From Apostichopus japonicus (taxonomy: Eukaryota > Echinodermata > Holothuroidea > Aspidochirotida > Stichopodidae), in assembly GCF_037975245.1 (NCBI RefSeq), contig NC_092575.1, forward strand, positions 19,053,841 to 19,117,840: DNA of 64,000 nucleotides, written 5' to 3'. The position numbers and the translations under genes were made by a program. Position 1 is the stretch's first letter, and every line of letters starts with the position of its first letter. The notes under the pieces were generated by a model. That model worked only from the letters and a program-made list of their open reading frames with translations, was not told the DNA's origin and made no database searches. Shown here one piece after another: positions 25,700 through 39,161 of the stretch.

Positions 25700-28600
25700 T
25701 GAACCGAAACGTAGAACGAACTATTATGGCATCCAGAGTGTGTATGTTGTTTATTTTTTTTTGAATTTTCCTCATTGTAATACCAGCACATGTTTGCTAT
25801 AGAATCAAATTTCATATCCGAACTTGGAATCAGGCTTGGGTATAATCTATTGGCTCCAAATTTGATGACTTGCTAACCTTTGGTAGAATATTCTCTACAT
25901 CACCTCAGTTCCAGAAAGTTCAAAGATTTCATAGTATTGTCATATTTTCAGATGGGTTAAAGTTGACAATTTAATGCCTTACGAATTGGGGAACGTTAAC
26001 ATATAAAGATCGAGTAACGAATAAAGTACGTAGAACAGTTTGAACATTTGGGTGACCATTATTTCACATTCTAGCATATTTGGTGGTAAAACTGCGTATG
26101 ATCTCTAAAATGATCGAACTATCTATAACTTGTTATTCTTTCATGCATAATCCTACAATTTAGTTTGTTAACTGTCAACTCCCCCACCCCCCCCCCCCCA
26201 ACATAAACATGTACAAAAGCAAAGAGTTATATCTGCTAGATTTTTAATGGCCGAGTGTTTTAGGCGGTAAAGTTTCCTTAGACAATTTTGGTCGTTTCTC
26301 TTTGTTTTTCCTTTATTTTCAGTCATTACCTAACATACACACTTTACATGATAATATAGGCATAGGCAAAACTTTTGACACAATGAATTTGTATAAATTT
26401 CGTCATTTTTCATAACAATTACAACTTTTATATGATGTTCTATATAGTGTTTTGATTCTGTATAATGACACATCGAAAGTGGTAAAATATTAACTAATTA
26501 CAATACGCGTAGTTACACTGTCGGTGCGTTGAGTATACATATCATACATGTGTGCTGTGTTATTACAGTCAACCAGGAAGTGTATAAAGCCAGACAGTTC
26601 CTCGATGATCCTAAAAGCAGGAACTTTGTATATCAATGTATAATAGCCTATATACAACTGTCGTTTTACCAACAACAGTATCTACGCAATACGTACAACA
26701 TAGCCGACAGCACTTATAGTCACATACACGTGTTGGTCTGAGTTAGGGTTTAGATTTATAGTCCTCCCACCCCCGCCCCACCGCCGGGTATAGTCACTGG
26801 TGGTTTGAGACAGGCGGATAGAATGAACCCTTTTGTTTTCTTGTATTAAGAGAAACATTAGTAACATTTTTAGTAAGTAGTAAAGACTATAGTGGGATGA
26901 GGAGGTGGTCACATTAACCAGACGCAACATTATTTATGTAGCCTACCCCGGCTTATGTTTTCTTAGTTCTCTGTGTTCTGCTTATGATGACTAAGCTTTT
27001 AGCATACGTGTTTTGAATCATGTTTTTAATGTCGTTCCAATGTCATAACGTCATTGTACATATTAACGTGGTTGCATAGATATACATGTAACATGATATA
27101 ACCGCACAGGCAAGTTCTTGTTAACCCGGATTTGTATTGTTTAAGTTGTGTGAACAATATATTGACCATTTGAATAAACTAACTGAAAGCATAATTTGTT
27201 ATTTTATTTATCGAAAACCATCTCATCAGGAACTGAACGTATATGGATGGGATGAACACTAAAACGTTTACAAACGAATCTGAAGTCAATTACAATAACT
27301 CGTGTTGTTTCCTGAATAGGATTTAAGCTCAGTGGCTCACTATAGGAGTATTTTTAAATGGATTTAACCCACATATTATTCTAAGTTAGCTGGGTTGAGG
27401 ATTGTTAAATTAGTGCATTATTGGTTTTAAGGAGATTAATTTCCTGCTCAACGCAACGCACTTTGCACCATCGTGCTTGTGAACACCATCTGACATGGCA
27501 TCGTGTCGTATAGCCCTACATCTCTCTTACCCCTTGTACCCCTGTCCCCTCCTGACAAGGGGTGCAACCACAGTATACGAGTGGGGGGGGGGTTACCCCT
27601 ATAAAAAATACTGAATGGGGATCATGCAGGCTCCACTGGCAAACAGAATAATACAAGATATCCCGGTGAACAGAACATAAATATACAATACGTATGTGAG
27701 GTACAACCTAAACAGTTGAATATACGCACCCTCCATGTGAACAACAAAATCTCGAAGGGGAGGGGGCACCTTTTCCTTTAGACTCACTCTCCTGGAAGAG
27801 ATAGTATCTTGCTTACCCTCCCCAGGATCAGTTGATACGCCCATGCTTCTCGCCCTCACCGTCTTTCCCCCGCCTGAGATAGGCCTATGCTATAGGCCAG
27901 CATAGGCCTTACAGGCCGATACGCCTTAATGCAAACATGATAGTCTATAGTAAATATATGCATAATTATACATCAAGAAGCTAAACAAGTTATATCGTAT
28001 AAGCAGTTCAAATATCGCAATGTGAGAATTCGTTTTTCGTTTCATTATTGCGATACTTTTTTTGCTGTTGTTGGTAATATTAGAGACGTTACGACTGAAA
28101 CCTTTTTTGACGGTGTGTACATAGTAAGTGCATGAGCATATTCATATAAATGTATTTCCATTTCATGATCACAATTAAAATTTGCTACCAAACTTTCGTT
28201 AGATGTTGATTATTTGGTTTTGATCATTATGATCTTCTTTTCTTTAATAAGAATTTGAGTCATGAAAATTAGTCTTACCTGAAGGATTTTCTTGAAGTAT
28301 GAAGTAAAAATCACAAAAGTAAATCCCAAACACCGAACGTTTTTATATGGACTAAGAATTCGCCAAAGAAGTCGAAATATTCGTCGCAATTTAATTGATG
28401 GTTGGGTCCAGCCCAAAATTTGTTCGAAGACCAGCTTCTGTTGAGACCCTGCAGCGACCAGCGCCCGGGTAAATGGAAGGAAAAATATCGAAAAGGGACC
28501 AGCCCGTTTTTTACGTTTTCTTTCTGTGGTTGCTTCAGCAGGTATGAATAACTGTACCGTATAACAGAATACAAATTTGCTATACATACATAGTTAACTG

Positions 28601-30290
28601 TACGACTAAACGCATGCACCCGTTATTATCTACCGTTTCATGACGCACATAGCGACAGCCAATCAAATGCGTTCTTGATTACCAATCTCAAGAAGTATTC
28701 GGACAATCTACGTCACTAGTGCGTGAACAATAAATACCGTCACGCTTGGAGCTTCGCTATAACAGATTCTGTGTAAACAGGGTAAAACTGTCTGGAGACC
28801 CTCTGCACTGGGCTTCTTTTTTTTATTGTTGCACCCATTGCGAAACCTCTGATATAACATTTGAGTTGTAACTTAAACATAAAACATAAATCCTAAGAAG
28901 AACGATCACGTTTTAGAATTCTCTGTATTACGAGCAATTCATCAATTAAGAAACTACCACACGGGGATTAACGTAAGGAGAGGTTGAGAGAGAAGGGGTT
29001 AGTTCCTTTCAATGTATATCCACGACTTTGTTCACGGTTGTAAGTTTGTGGAATTTCTTTATTATGTACGCCCACATTTTGACTTCCGAATTGGTATTTA
29101 GTTTACGGATTGATGTCAATTCGATCCTATCACTGGCAGTACCCCTTACAGACTCTGTTGTTCGTTGGCACACAAGTAATAATGAGGTAACACCACGTGT
29201 TTTCTCTTTCCCATATACACGAAGCGTTACTGAATAAACGGGTTGTTTTTGTTTATTCAAAAAAAAATATGGTATATATAGAAATAGTCAGTATTGTTGT
29301 GGCCTCATAATCTAACCTCGGACGAAATATTCAGGTTAAGAAATTTTCTTGTTTACTTGTAACGGATAGGGGAGAGGGGAGGTGAAGAGTTGTGCTGTTC
29401 TTAGTGTGCTGGGTCGGGGGAGGGCCGGGGCAGTTCAATTGTGACTTGGTAAGGGTACCGTATTCCATTTTCATCGACTGTTAACAGTTGTGTGCACAAC
29501 TCATTTCAGTGCTTGTTATAGTTGTGTGTAAAACTCATTTCAGTGCTTGTTATAGGTCCATATCAGTTGCAAGTACATGAAATGATTTCTTCGTCTTTGA
29601 ATAGTTCTAATACAAAAGGTTAACGAACCTCCCAAATTTGTCATGGACTCATTTTGTTTTCGTCATCAAAATCATCAAATTATTTATAATACGTGTAATC
29701 TACTTCCTTTGCTAAAGAATTTCCCAGGTTTGAAACAGCGGATTTGATGCCAAAGACAAAAAGCCAAAACGGAATCACTACAGCTACTATAGGTCATCTC
29801 TCTGACGCAAATGTTTTCAGATTAGGAACACGTGGAAAGCTGTTGTGTTGACACTATAGCAGGGTATCGTGGTATAGCGATGATTGGGTACGGAAGCCTT
29901 TATAAGACTTTCGCGTTGTGACGTCTTTTATTTTTTTTATAAATAAATCAGCAAAGGAATGTTAATATAAATTCCAAATAGGTATATCGAACCCAGCTCC
30001 GAGTTGGATCACTATGTCTTTTATAAGGAGCTATTTTACGTTTCGTCGTCCACTAATTACTAACCCTGTATCAAGTAGTGTTTTTTTGCTGGGAGCAGAC
30101 TTGTGTATTGCGTCTGTATGGTACTCATTATCTAGCCTCGTTGACTGTACTCGTAACCCCCTAATGAATCTCTACGCGTACTCGGGCCATTTTGAAAATA
30201 TAGTATATCACTATAGTCCAAGAGTAAGTATACTCTTACTCGCTCTGGGTACCTTGTATACTAGTACTCTTAACAAGGGGAATTGTACCT
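25700..30290. other. Non-coding region with no supported gene
   Basis: It holds one truncated 75-bp dispersed repeat (26046), several C or G runs (26186, 26770, 27583), and the 34-bp duplication. The overlapping minus-strand frames at 28210-28619 are not recognised. Confidence 0.5.
29486..29553. repeat. 34-bp tandem duplication
   Basis: AGTTGTGTG..CAGTGCTTGTTAT occurs twice head to tail with two differences. Confidence 0.95.
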
Positions 30291-30296
30291 GTACTC

Positions 30297-30566
30297 GTGT
30301 TCAATGCTGTTGTACTCGTATACTCATGCTGTTGTAACTCAATGCCGTTGTCTTCGTGTTCAATGCTGTTGTACTCGTATACTCATGCTGTTGTAACTCA
30401 ATGCTGTTGTCGTCTTGTTCAATGCTGTTGTACTCGTATACTCATGCTGTTGTAACTCAATGCCGTTGTCTTCGTGTTCAATGCTGTTGTATTCGCATAC
30501 TCATGCTGTTGTGCTTGTGCTCAATGCTGTTGTCGTCGTGCTCAATGCTGTTGTACTCGTACTACA
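30297..30566. repeat. Minisatellite, 59-bp unit, about 4.5 copies
   Basis: Units start at 30297, 30356, 30415 and 30474 with GTGTTCAATGCTGTTGTA. Each contains the sub-repeat CAATGCYGTTGT twice. The 59-bp period is not a multiple of three, so the long reading frames across it are by-products. Confidence 0.9.
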
Positions 30567-31524
30567 AGGTTTTATTGCTCAAGGTAATATTGCAACTAAT
30601 CATATGAAATGGACCTACCGAATGTTTTTTTACCACATGAAGGTTAGTGAGCATGGTGAATATACCGATTCCATTCCGGTTCTCAATATTTCGTCGCCCC
30701 GACATTTTTGTGTCCATATTATTAGTCTTGGCCAAGTCGTTTGAAAAAACCCTTTTCTCGCGTGCAAACTGTACATGGCTCAGAGTCCGTTTCTGCCTAA
30801 CACGAATGTGCTTGCCCACTGTATTTTACATGCCCGAGGATCTGTCCGATACAAACTAGTATTAATCGAAAGCGTTGCCGCGGGCTTTCTATGTGCAGTA
30901 CAGCAAATATGTACGGGAAGGTAGCATTGTGAAATAATAAGGTACACTATATAGGCTGTTCATACTAGGGTCTTAACAAAACTACCTTATTATAAAAGTA
31001 AACTGGAAATTTTGACATTTACGTCTTTATTTGAATGGATTTTGACTAGTCGAAGTGAGTGAACCACAGTACATCGCTATGGGAATTTAGCAGCGAAAAA
31101 CAATGGAAACGTTTCTCACAATTAACCTTCGAACCTCAGTGAAACTAAACAAACGAATGGCAAAAGATATTAACAGGTTACCGACAACGAACCCGAAATA
31201 ACATGCAAGTTCAGTCAATGTCAACACACTAGGTTTTAAATTAGTTTTCACAGAATTATGTGACCTAAGCATTACGTGACACATTGAGCTTCTGTGATTA
31301 GACGTGATAAAATATGAATAATAATAAATATAATGCTTAGAGCCAAGGGTTTGAGATGAGAGGCATATCTGAAGGTGTCCCAGAAGTAAAAAAGTTTTGA
31401 GGTCATCATATAACGTGCAAAATGATGTTTGACGTTTTCGTAGAATGAACGCTTGTGGGAGTGTCGGGGTACATGGCCACATGATTGTAAATGAGAGTGT
31501 CAATAGTACGTACTGGCGTCCGTA

Positions 31525-31951
31525 TATGGCAAGCCATGTGGGACAAACACTGCATAATATATCCGCGTATCGATTGGAATTTATACGCGTATTAATTGGA
31601 ATATATACGCGTTTATAATATTAGCCAATCATATGGCTTAAATATACCCGCATATTAATTCGAATATATACACGTATTAATTTGAATATATACACGTATT
31701 AAATAAAATACATATGGGGATTAAATCCAATATATGCACGGATTAATTAGAATATACACGAAAAAACATTTCCGCTCTTGCTGTGTACATATACCAACGA
31801 TATATGTTTTGGCGGGCTCGCGAGATCGCTTCAAAAAGCGAAACTTTACACATGTAGGCTACAACACATGTATATTCGAATTAATACGCGTATATATTCG
31901 AATTAATACGCGGATATATTATGCAGTGTTTGTCCCACATGGCTTGCCATA
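31525..31951. mobile_element. Fold-back element with long inverted arms
   Basis: Arms starting TATGGCAAGCCATGTGGGAC are inverted copies: about 46 bp nearly perfect, then 40 bp more at high identity (31525-31610 against 31866-31951). A flanking TCCGTA is repeated directly (31519-31524, 31952-31957). The arms and the left interior are built of ATTAATTCGAATATATACGCG-like units; the middle (31757-31860) is unique and has no gene. Confidence 0.65.
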
Positions 31952-32069
31952 TCCGTATATCGCGTCGGTACCATGTTCTCGTTTCGAATACGGTACAATG
32001 GCAGACTGTTGCATATACAATGAAGATAAGAGAGGGTATCCGGGAACCACCGACGTAATATAACTGCAA

Positions 32070-34645
32070 AGACGGAACTAGTCCTGTTTATAATAGGATC
32101 AATATATGGGTGACAAAAACAGTCTGGAACTGTTGGACAATGTAAAAAGAATAATAACATACAACTATATACACATCTATAGATATGTATATAAAAGAAC
32201 AACTAAAGAGGGACTTTGTAAGTACGTCACTGTGACGTCAGTGATTGCCCTCTGTCAGTTAAATGAACTCAAAATTGGATATTCTGGTAACCTCAAAACA
32301 ATCTCATCAAAATAAACAGGTTGTTTTCGTTTTACCTGGTAGAATCTAGTGGAGCGTTACAAAAACTCTATATATATAGTGACAAACGTAATCAGTTTTA
32401 TATTGTCCTCAATTGCTTTCTACTTTTCTAAACCAAACAGTTTTTCCTCATATGGGAACCGAGTTCACCCCTAATCCATCGTTCCTTTTGTTTCTGGTCT
32501 CAAGGGTTAAATTATACTCTAAATTTGGTCACTGTCTCCACTCATGACGGTCATCGGTTGCGCCAAACTCAAATCTCATCTTTGATTTTTACAAAAATCC
32601 AAAGTATAGGATAGGAATTCCAAAGTTGTTTCACTTAGAGAAATCCTAATAATGTTGCTTTTCACCTTGATAATTGTTTGTCTGCTTCAAATGACGAGAT
32701 TTCGGATGTTCTTGTAAACTTACATTCTCTATATATAAGGTAATGTTAATGTTGCTATGTCCATGTTATGTTTGCTTATAGTTGTCAAGTCTTCTCTTCA
32801 TTTACAACTTCATCATTATATGTTACTGTTTGTAAGAACACACTCGGCCAAATGATTCAAGGGTTATAAAGAAAAAGAAAATGGCTGATGCATGATGCAA
32901 CCATTTACTCTGTTGTTGCCACTCGGGTGTTCGCATAAAATTTAAACTTCCAAGATTGCAAATCAAGTTGCAATAAGGATGTAATTTTCACCGACCGTAA
33001 ACAGATGCATAAAATTTCTAAAAAAAATTGGCTAAAATAATGAACATTCCTTAAAGGATATATTGTTACGGTCAAAATAGAGGTACAATGATATTGCATT
33101 GCATTGCATTGAGCTTAATTGGCTTGGCTTGTTGCGTTCGAGTTTGACTATACGAGAGAATATATCGCGCATGCTCTGTGTTTGCCTTGAGTGTGCCTCT
33201 TGCTGCAACCCCAATATTTCCATTCATGTCCTAAGTGAAGAACAGTACACTGAGCGTATAGTTTTGACACTCTATCCCACGATTTTGCTATACTATAGTC
33301 GAGTCTATAACCGTTTCTTTATTGGTAAGTATATATGATGATATCCTATCCTTTGGACCAGTGGGCGATGTTATATAGAGAGAACTGTTAATAATACTTC
33401 TTATGGGGTGTGATTGATTACCTTAACAATAGGTTAGGTTTTGCATATTTCCTTTGATCCAGTTTTGAGTTAGCAAGAAGAAGTGGTTTCACTATTTTTA
33501 GATATTGTATCACGCGTATTCTTTTTGTTCTTCTGTTTTTTTTTTGTATCTTTTTTGTTTTTGTCCATAAGCTAGTGAAGTCAAGTGAGCATAAGTGGTT
33601 TGACAACTATTGTTCAGTTTCTGTCAGATAAGTGAAAGACAACTGCAATTACCTGTCAGTTCTCATACGTTAAATTTGGAAGATTTGATAAAATATTGTG
33701 GGTCGACCGCTATAACCACTGCGATATTATTACATTTTCAACTCACTTATTATGGACAAAAATCACCCTTACGCTTTGTTCTATGCATGGACTAACTTTA
33801 TACATAAAAGTGAATTTGGGGTTATTTGTATACGGTGTATATCTATAGAGACTGTTTTCTTTCTTTATTGTATCTGAAGCGACAAATCTTATATGCGTGG
33901 GCAGGTGGGAATTCTTAAATTGAGCAACCCCCGCAAGGAGCCATACTTAATATCCTATATAGACTGACTGAAACTCCTCGAGAGATCACAATGCATCCAT
34001 ATACTTATAACAATATCATATAATAACAATATCAGAACCAATGAAAGAGGTATTGTTCTCGGGTTAAACGTCTTCTTATATGCGTTTTCTATACTACCCT
34101 GGTAAACGTGGGAACAGTTGTACACGTGACCCTACCGGGAATATTGGGCCTATTATGTTCTCTCTTTTGACATCTTTTGTCTATTCCTCAAACCAGGGAC
34201 TTAATTAATACAGTAATTAACTACGGTATGTACGCATGATTGTCGTATTACAAGTGTGTCGGTGAACTACTGTTAAAAAACGCAAACCTTTATGATCGGT
34301 GAAACTAATATAACTGTAAATGTCTTATCTTTCTAGCATAGTCAGTCTCATGATACGGTGCTATGAACATGTCTGCGTACAGCAGCTTCCGAACAGTATG
34401 TGGTGACACGGTGCTCTGTATATCGTTTGTAGATGCATGATAGTAGTTGAGTGACGTCTTACAACAAACGGCGAACTATAGTCAATGGATTGCTCAATTT
34501 CCAATCCCCGAACCGCCTAACCTATACCCAGCCCAGGCTAAATATATATAACGTATTTAACTATGGAAATGTATTTATTTGCAAGAGGTACAGGAAGCCT
34601 ACACCCTATATTTGGAGTCCAACCCTGTGAAGGGTCATGATTGAT
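32070..34645. other. Non-coding region with no supported gene
   Basis: AT-rich unique-looking sequence with a short GCATT repeat (33094-33110). No conserved protein, RNA or repeat end was recognised. Confidence 0.5.
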
Positions 34646-34667
34646 ATGCGTATTAACTTAGTGGTTA

Positions 34668-34968
34668 TGCGTGTTAGCTCAGTGGTGAACGCCGTTGCCT
34701 TCCAATCATAAGGTCCCCGGTTCGAGTCACTCCAAGATTAATGTATATATGTCGTCCAGTTACAGAGTTGTTGACAATTGACAATTCATAATCATGGACG
34801 TAAAATATGAATGTAAGAGACTGCATGACTTCGGTCAGCTTGCGGCTTTGATAAGCCAATGAGGCTTCTTCGCGAGTTCCCGCTTGCAGGAGGATCTAAA
34901 ATACATACATACATACATACATACATATACATACATACATACATACATACATACATACATACATACAA
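34668..34968 (+). mobile_element. tRNA-headed SINE with (CATA)n tail, copy 1
   Basis: The head carries an A-box-like TAGCTCAGTGG (34675-34685) and B-box GGTTCGAGTC (34719-34728), followed by a conserved body (TGTCGTCCAGTTACAGAG; GGTCAGCTTGCGG; GCGAGTTCCCGCTTGCAGG) and a CATA microsatellite tail. A partial duplicate of the head precedes it at 34646-34668. Confidence 0.85.
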
Positions 34969-34969
34969 C

Positions 34970-37159
34970 TCTCTGTTTTTGTAATAATATATGAAACTTG
35001 AATAAGACGATAACATCGTTACATCCAGTGCGGTATACTTACTGAGGACAGATATAGGACAGATCATGGAGCTATAAACCTGCTCCATGGACAGATTAAG
35101 TACGAATTGTTCGTTTTAACCATAGGAAAATACCGATGCGGTATGCAGAGGTAATAATATTTACAAGTAAATATTAAGCCAATGATATATGCAATATCCA
35201 GTGTGCTATGTCGGAAGAACACAACCCAGACACTAGTGGCGACTGATGCCAAAATATCCCTTTACTTTAAGAAACCAAATCAAACTTGAGACGAATCTCT
35301 CTGTTTTTACCACAAGTGAAATACCGATAGGTTATATACCGGCCGGCGAAAATGAGTCAACGGGAGAAAATGTTACGGTGGCCATTAAAATCGATATTGG
35401 TCAGAAAGTAAGAAACAGTGGTCGTTCTTGGTCAGACCTCAAGAATAATTTTACTACCACACACACGAAAACATTCCCCCTCCCCACCCCCCCCCATATA
35501 TATATTCACGTATATCGTATTGCCTCGTTTAACTCTTCTAAGAGAATTGTTTGGGGTAAGAAAGCTTCTATGAAAGCACTTTTTTAATATCGTTACTATA
35601 GGCTGGATTACGGAGTGGGGGTGGGGACTTGTTTTTTTTATATATGTAATTCGGTCGGTAATTTGGTGGTTATGACACAGCAATACTGATCACTCTGAGA
35701 TAATTTAATACTTATTCATATATAATGTCATTACACATGGCTATAAAAAAGATTGGCCAATTGTGACGATTCTTATTTAAATTCATTTGTTACGTACTAT
35801 TCTAACGAATCTGGCAACACTTTTATGCAGACAGAATAAATTGTATGTTCAAATACACAATATATTACTGGGAAGTAACCTATAAATATTGGATCATATT
35901 ATATTTAGGGGCTTTTATAAAATCCAAACATTTCTCACACCCCCTCCCCTTAGGTTTCTCGATTATTACTTCAGGGATCTATATATACCGTGTATAGTCA
36001 CTTACCGTACTGAACGATCGCCTGCCAGCAGGCTGCAACCTCTTTCCCTCTGTCGGTGGAAACAGAGATATGCTGTTAGTTGGGATCCCTGGTTATCTGC
36101 AAAATCCGAGCCTGCATGAGCCTACTGAGGCCTTTACCCAACAAATCCCCGAGGAACAGTAAATGACCTGCAGGCCCTAACTCAACAATATAGCTAATTG
36201 TTATAGCTCCATGGTCTCACTAATACACATACATCCTCCACCTCTTCATATAGGCTATAGATATATTTTATAACTTTTTACCCCGGTTTGCCTAAGGGCA
36301 ATCTATTGTTCATCGAACTCTAAAAGGTATTGTTTATTCCCCCTTTTAAGACACGTGAAAGAGAAAGACTGTGGAAATTGCAGGTTTTTCCTCCTTTCAA
36401 AGGCCAATTTTCTAAGAACAATAGTATAGTTTGATAATTGATTAAATGAACGGTTTGTTATTTGTCAAGGTTTTTAGTGTAATTCTTTCCATTCATACTT
36501 TACAACCACAAGGATCTCAGCAACTGTTGAACCCAGCTCTATACCATCAACGGTTAAACCCACGTAGTTTCAGTCCACATCACAAAAGGTTTACCACCTG
36601 TAGGACACCAACGGTGTGTTACCGGACGCTAATCAAGGCAGTCGTTTTATACGCACCACAGCGCGCGCGCATTTCTCCCTTTTACACAGACAGATCCACT
36701 CACGAACTACATGTAGCTTAGCCCCAGTAATCTCATCCCTATATGTTTGATGCGTCGTTCGTGTCATGTGTACGGTACCATAAGATGAAATAAATGATAT
36801 GTTCCAACTTCATGCGATAAATGCCTCGTCCACGACGTTGTGGCATATCTTTTTGGTTGCCTCTCTTGCAATCAACAGTCATGGTGTAGAGTATGTAGGC
36901 TATAGGCAGCTTACACCTGTCTCACAGCGACACAGTAAGGCATATTGTTGGCAACAGTAAAAGTTGTTGAATCAAGTTGGAGTTAATGGAACTGTAAGTT
37001 GCGTCGCTTTGCTCTATATGAAAGGACCAAACGTATAGACATTGGGGAGATCGCTGTATATGAATACAACATCCTATCTTGAAGAATAGAAAAGCATATG
37101 CATGGCTTTAACATAAAGATTCGCATAACGGGTACTATGAGCTAGATATAGGATTCTGG
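34970..37159. other. Non-coding region with no supported gene
   Basis: Only short frames on both strands, a 9-base C run in a purine/pyrimidine-biased patch (35470-35500) and AT-rich spacer. A few more degraded codons of the reverse transcriptase relic may lie before 37160. Confidence 0.45.
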
Positions 37160-37351
37160 TTGGGCAATTAAACATTATTGCAGTCCGACAAATTTATCAT
37201 TATTCGACAAAGTTGAAGTTATTTCAAGATCGAGAATTGGCTTGGTAATAGGAAACAGAGGGTTGTAATTAAAGGCTGTGCTTCTTATTGGCAGGACGTT
37301 ACTATAGTGGGGTTCCAAAAGGGTCTGTTTTGAGTCCCTTGTTGTTTGTTG

Positions 37352-37718
37352 CAAGGGCGTAGGAACCGGGGGGGCTGGGGGGGGCGCCAGCCCCCCCAGT
37401 GAAAAATGTGGAGGGGCGGAAGTATCATTCCGCCCCCCGCTCCGCAAGTCAGAAAACCCCTTTTTCATTTCCAAATGAGAAAAAAAATCTCATTTGGAGC
37501 ACCAAATTGCATCTAAGGCCAGGTGAAAATACAAAATTAAGTTTACAAAATGGAGTGGGTGTTGAAGTGTGCTATATTGCACCAAATTGCATCTGAGGCC
37601 ACCTGGAAATGCAAAAAATTCCAAAGGGGAGGGGGACACCCCCTCCCCTTAGACCCCTCCCCCAGGCCGGCCATCAGTCTTCAGCCCCCCCACTCAAAAG
37701 TACCTTCCTACGCCACTG
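37352..37718. mobile_element. Non-autonomous hAT element, family 1 (copy B)
   Basis: A 367-bp element with ends CAAGGGCGTAGGAA and the inverse of CAGTGGCGTAGGAA and a perfect 8-bp duplication GTTTGTTG (37344-37351, 37719-37726). It interrupts the reverse transcriptase relic between LLFV and AYIND. Orientation is opposite to copies A and C. Confidence 0.92.
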
Positions 37719-38066
37719 GTTTGTTGCCTATATAAATGACACTGACGGAGATATTTTGTGTACAGCCACGAATTTTGCTGATGACACCAAACTGTATTCT
37801 GAGGTCTCTTCCAAAAGCGATTCTGAGAAGTTTCAAATGGATTTGGATAAGGTTTATCTTGGTCTCAGGGATGGCAAATGCATTTTAATATTGATAAGTG
37901 CAAGGTAATGAATTTTGGCAGCAGTAACCAAAAGTATATCTACACTCTTAATGGTGAGGAGTTGCAGCACGTCTATGTTGAAAGAGACCTAGGTATCTGC
38001 ATTGACTCATCTCTGCAACCTCCCAAGCATCGTCGCGAAGCTGCTACTAGAGGTAATAGGGTTTTA

Positions 38067-39161
38067 CAGGCGCGGCGGAACGGAAAAATTATTGGGGGGG
38101 GGGGGGCTAATGTGTGGAGACTATCTAAGCGGAGCGCCACCATCGGTTGGCGCGGAGCGTACAAGAAAATTTTGGGTTTTTTCAAACCCCCAGATGGCCG
38201 GAAACGGCACTTTCCGAGTGTTTTATGCTGTGAATACCTAGCCCTAAAATATGGGTCTAAATTGCCTGCAATTTCTCAGATTGCACGTAAAAGTCTGTAA
38301 AAACATTGTAATTTGTATATTCGATGGTTTTTTAAGAGAGTAGCTATTACTCGTAGTGTACTCGCAAAGATGTTTTTGAGTGTAGTAAGGGCAGTGGCGG
38401 AGCTAGAGTATTAGTCAGGGAGGGCAAGAATGGTCTGTAGGGGCGCTTTCGACACTATCTAAGCGGAGCGCCACCACAGGTTGGCGCGGAGCGTACAGAA
38501 AATTTTTGAGTAAAGATACTCCCTAGATTGCAGGAAATGACCCTTTCCGGGGCCTTGCTAATTTGCAGATAAACGGAGAATAAATAGGTGTCATCGCCAT
38601 TTTGTCGGAAAATTACACCAACAGAATATGACAAATGTCAATAGGTATATGAGAGCGCAATAAAATAGTCAGAAATCGCGAATAAGTAAAAAGTAGTGAA
38701 AAGCTGAAAAGTGCGCCAGCAGTCCATTTGAGTGGGGGGGGGACATCCGCCCCCTGACTGTATATATGGACGCTCCGCCACTAAGTAAGGGGATGTTGGA
38801 GAACTGGCTGAAATGAGGCAAGTCATTGGCCTAAGACGAAGTTGTGTTACGCTTACCGGTACTCACACTCACTGCTTCCACTTTTCACGGGGCGTGAAGA
38901 CGCGGTTGGGGTGACAATGTGGTCTATAGCCAGGGGACGAGCCGAGGGCCCCCCAGCAATTACTAAAATTATTACACCTATAGAGTATACGTGTGCATCG
39001 GACAGATCGACAAGTATGCATTGAAAAATGGGCAGATGCACGTTTCGGAGCCTTGGTAAATATTGGGGGGGGGGGGGGGCTTATCATGCATTTGCCCCCT
39101 CAACTTTTTTATTGGGGGGGCTGAGCCCCCAAGCCCCCCCCCCCCGGTTCCGCCGCCACTG
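38067..39161. mobile_element. Non-autonomous hAT element, family 4 (copy H), host of a nested insertion
   Basis: Ends are CAGGCGCGGCGGAAC and the inverse of CAGTGGCGGCGGAAC, with a perfect 8-bp duplication GGGTTTTA (38059-38066, 39162-39169). The span is 1095 bp, of which 400 bp is a later insertion (copy F plus its duplication), so the original element was about 695 bp. It interrupts the reverse transcriptase relic at the NRVL block. No transposase reading frame is seen. Confidence 0.88.
38392..38783. mobile_element. Non-autonomous hAT element, family 3 (copy F), nested
   Basis: A 392-bp element with ends CAGTGGCGGAGC and the inverse of TAGTGGCGGAGC, and a perfect 8-bp duplication AGTAAGGG (38384-38391, 38784-38791). 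It sits inside copy H, which in turn sits inside the reverse transcriptase relic. Confidence 0.9.

Noticed and set aside
28210-28619. Two overlapping minus-strand reading frames of 102-125 codons
   Set aside because: Both frames are open over the same bases, no domain is recognised, and no splice or start context supports one over the other.
31560-31930. Regularly spaced AT-rich repeats resembling an array
   Set aside because: Units are in both orientations inside a fold-back element without unique equal-length spacers, so it is not a CRISPR array; the DNA is eukaryotic.
34675-34745. Possible functional tRNA gene
   Set aside because: A and B boxes are present, but no acceptor stem pairs, and the same body and microsatellite tail recur in four copies, so it is a SINE head.
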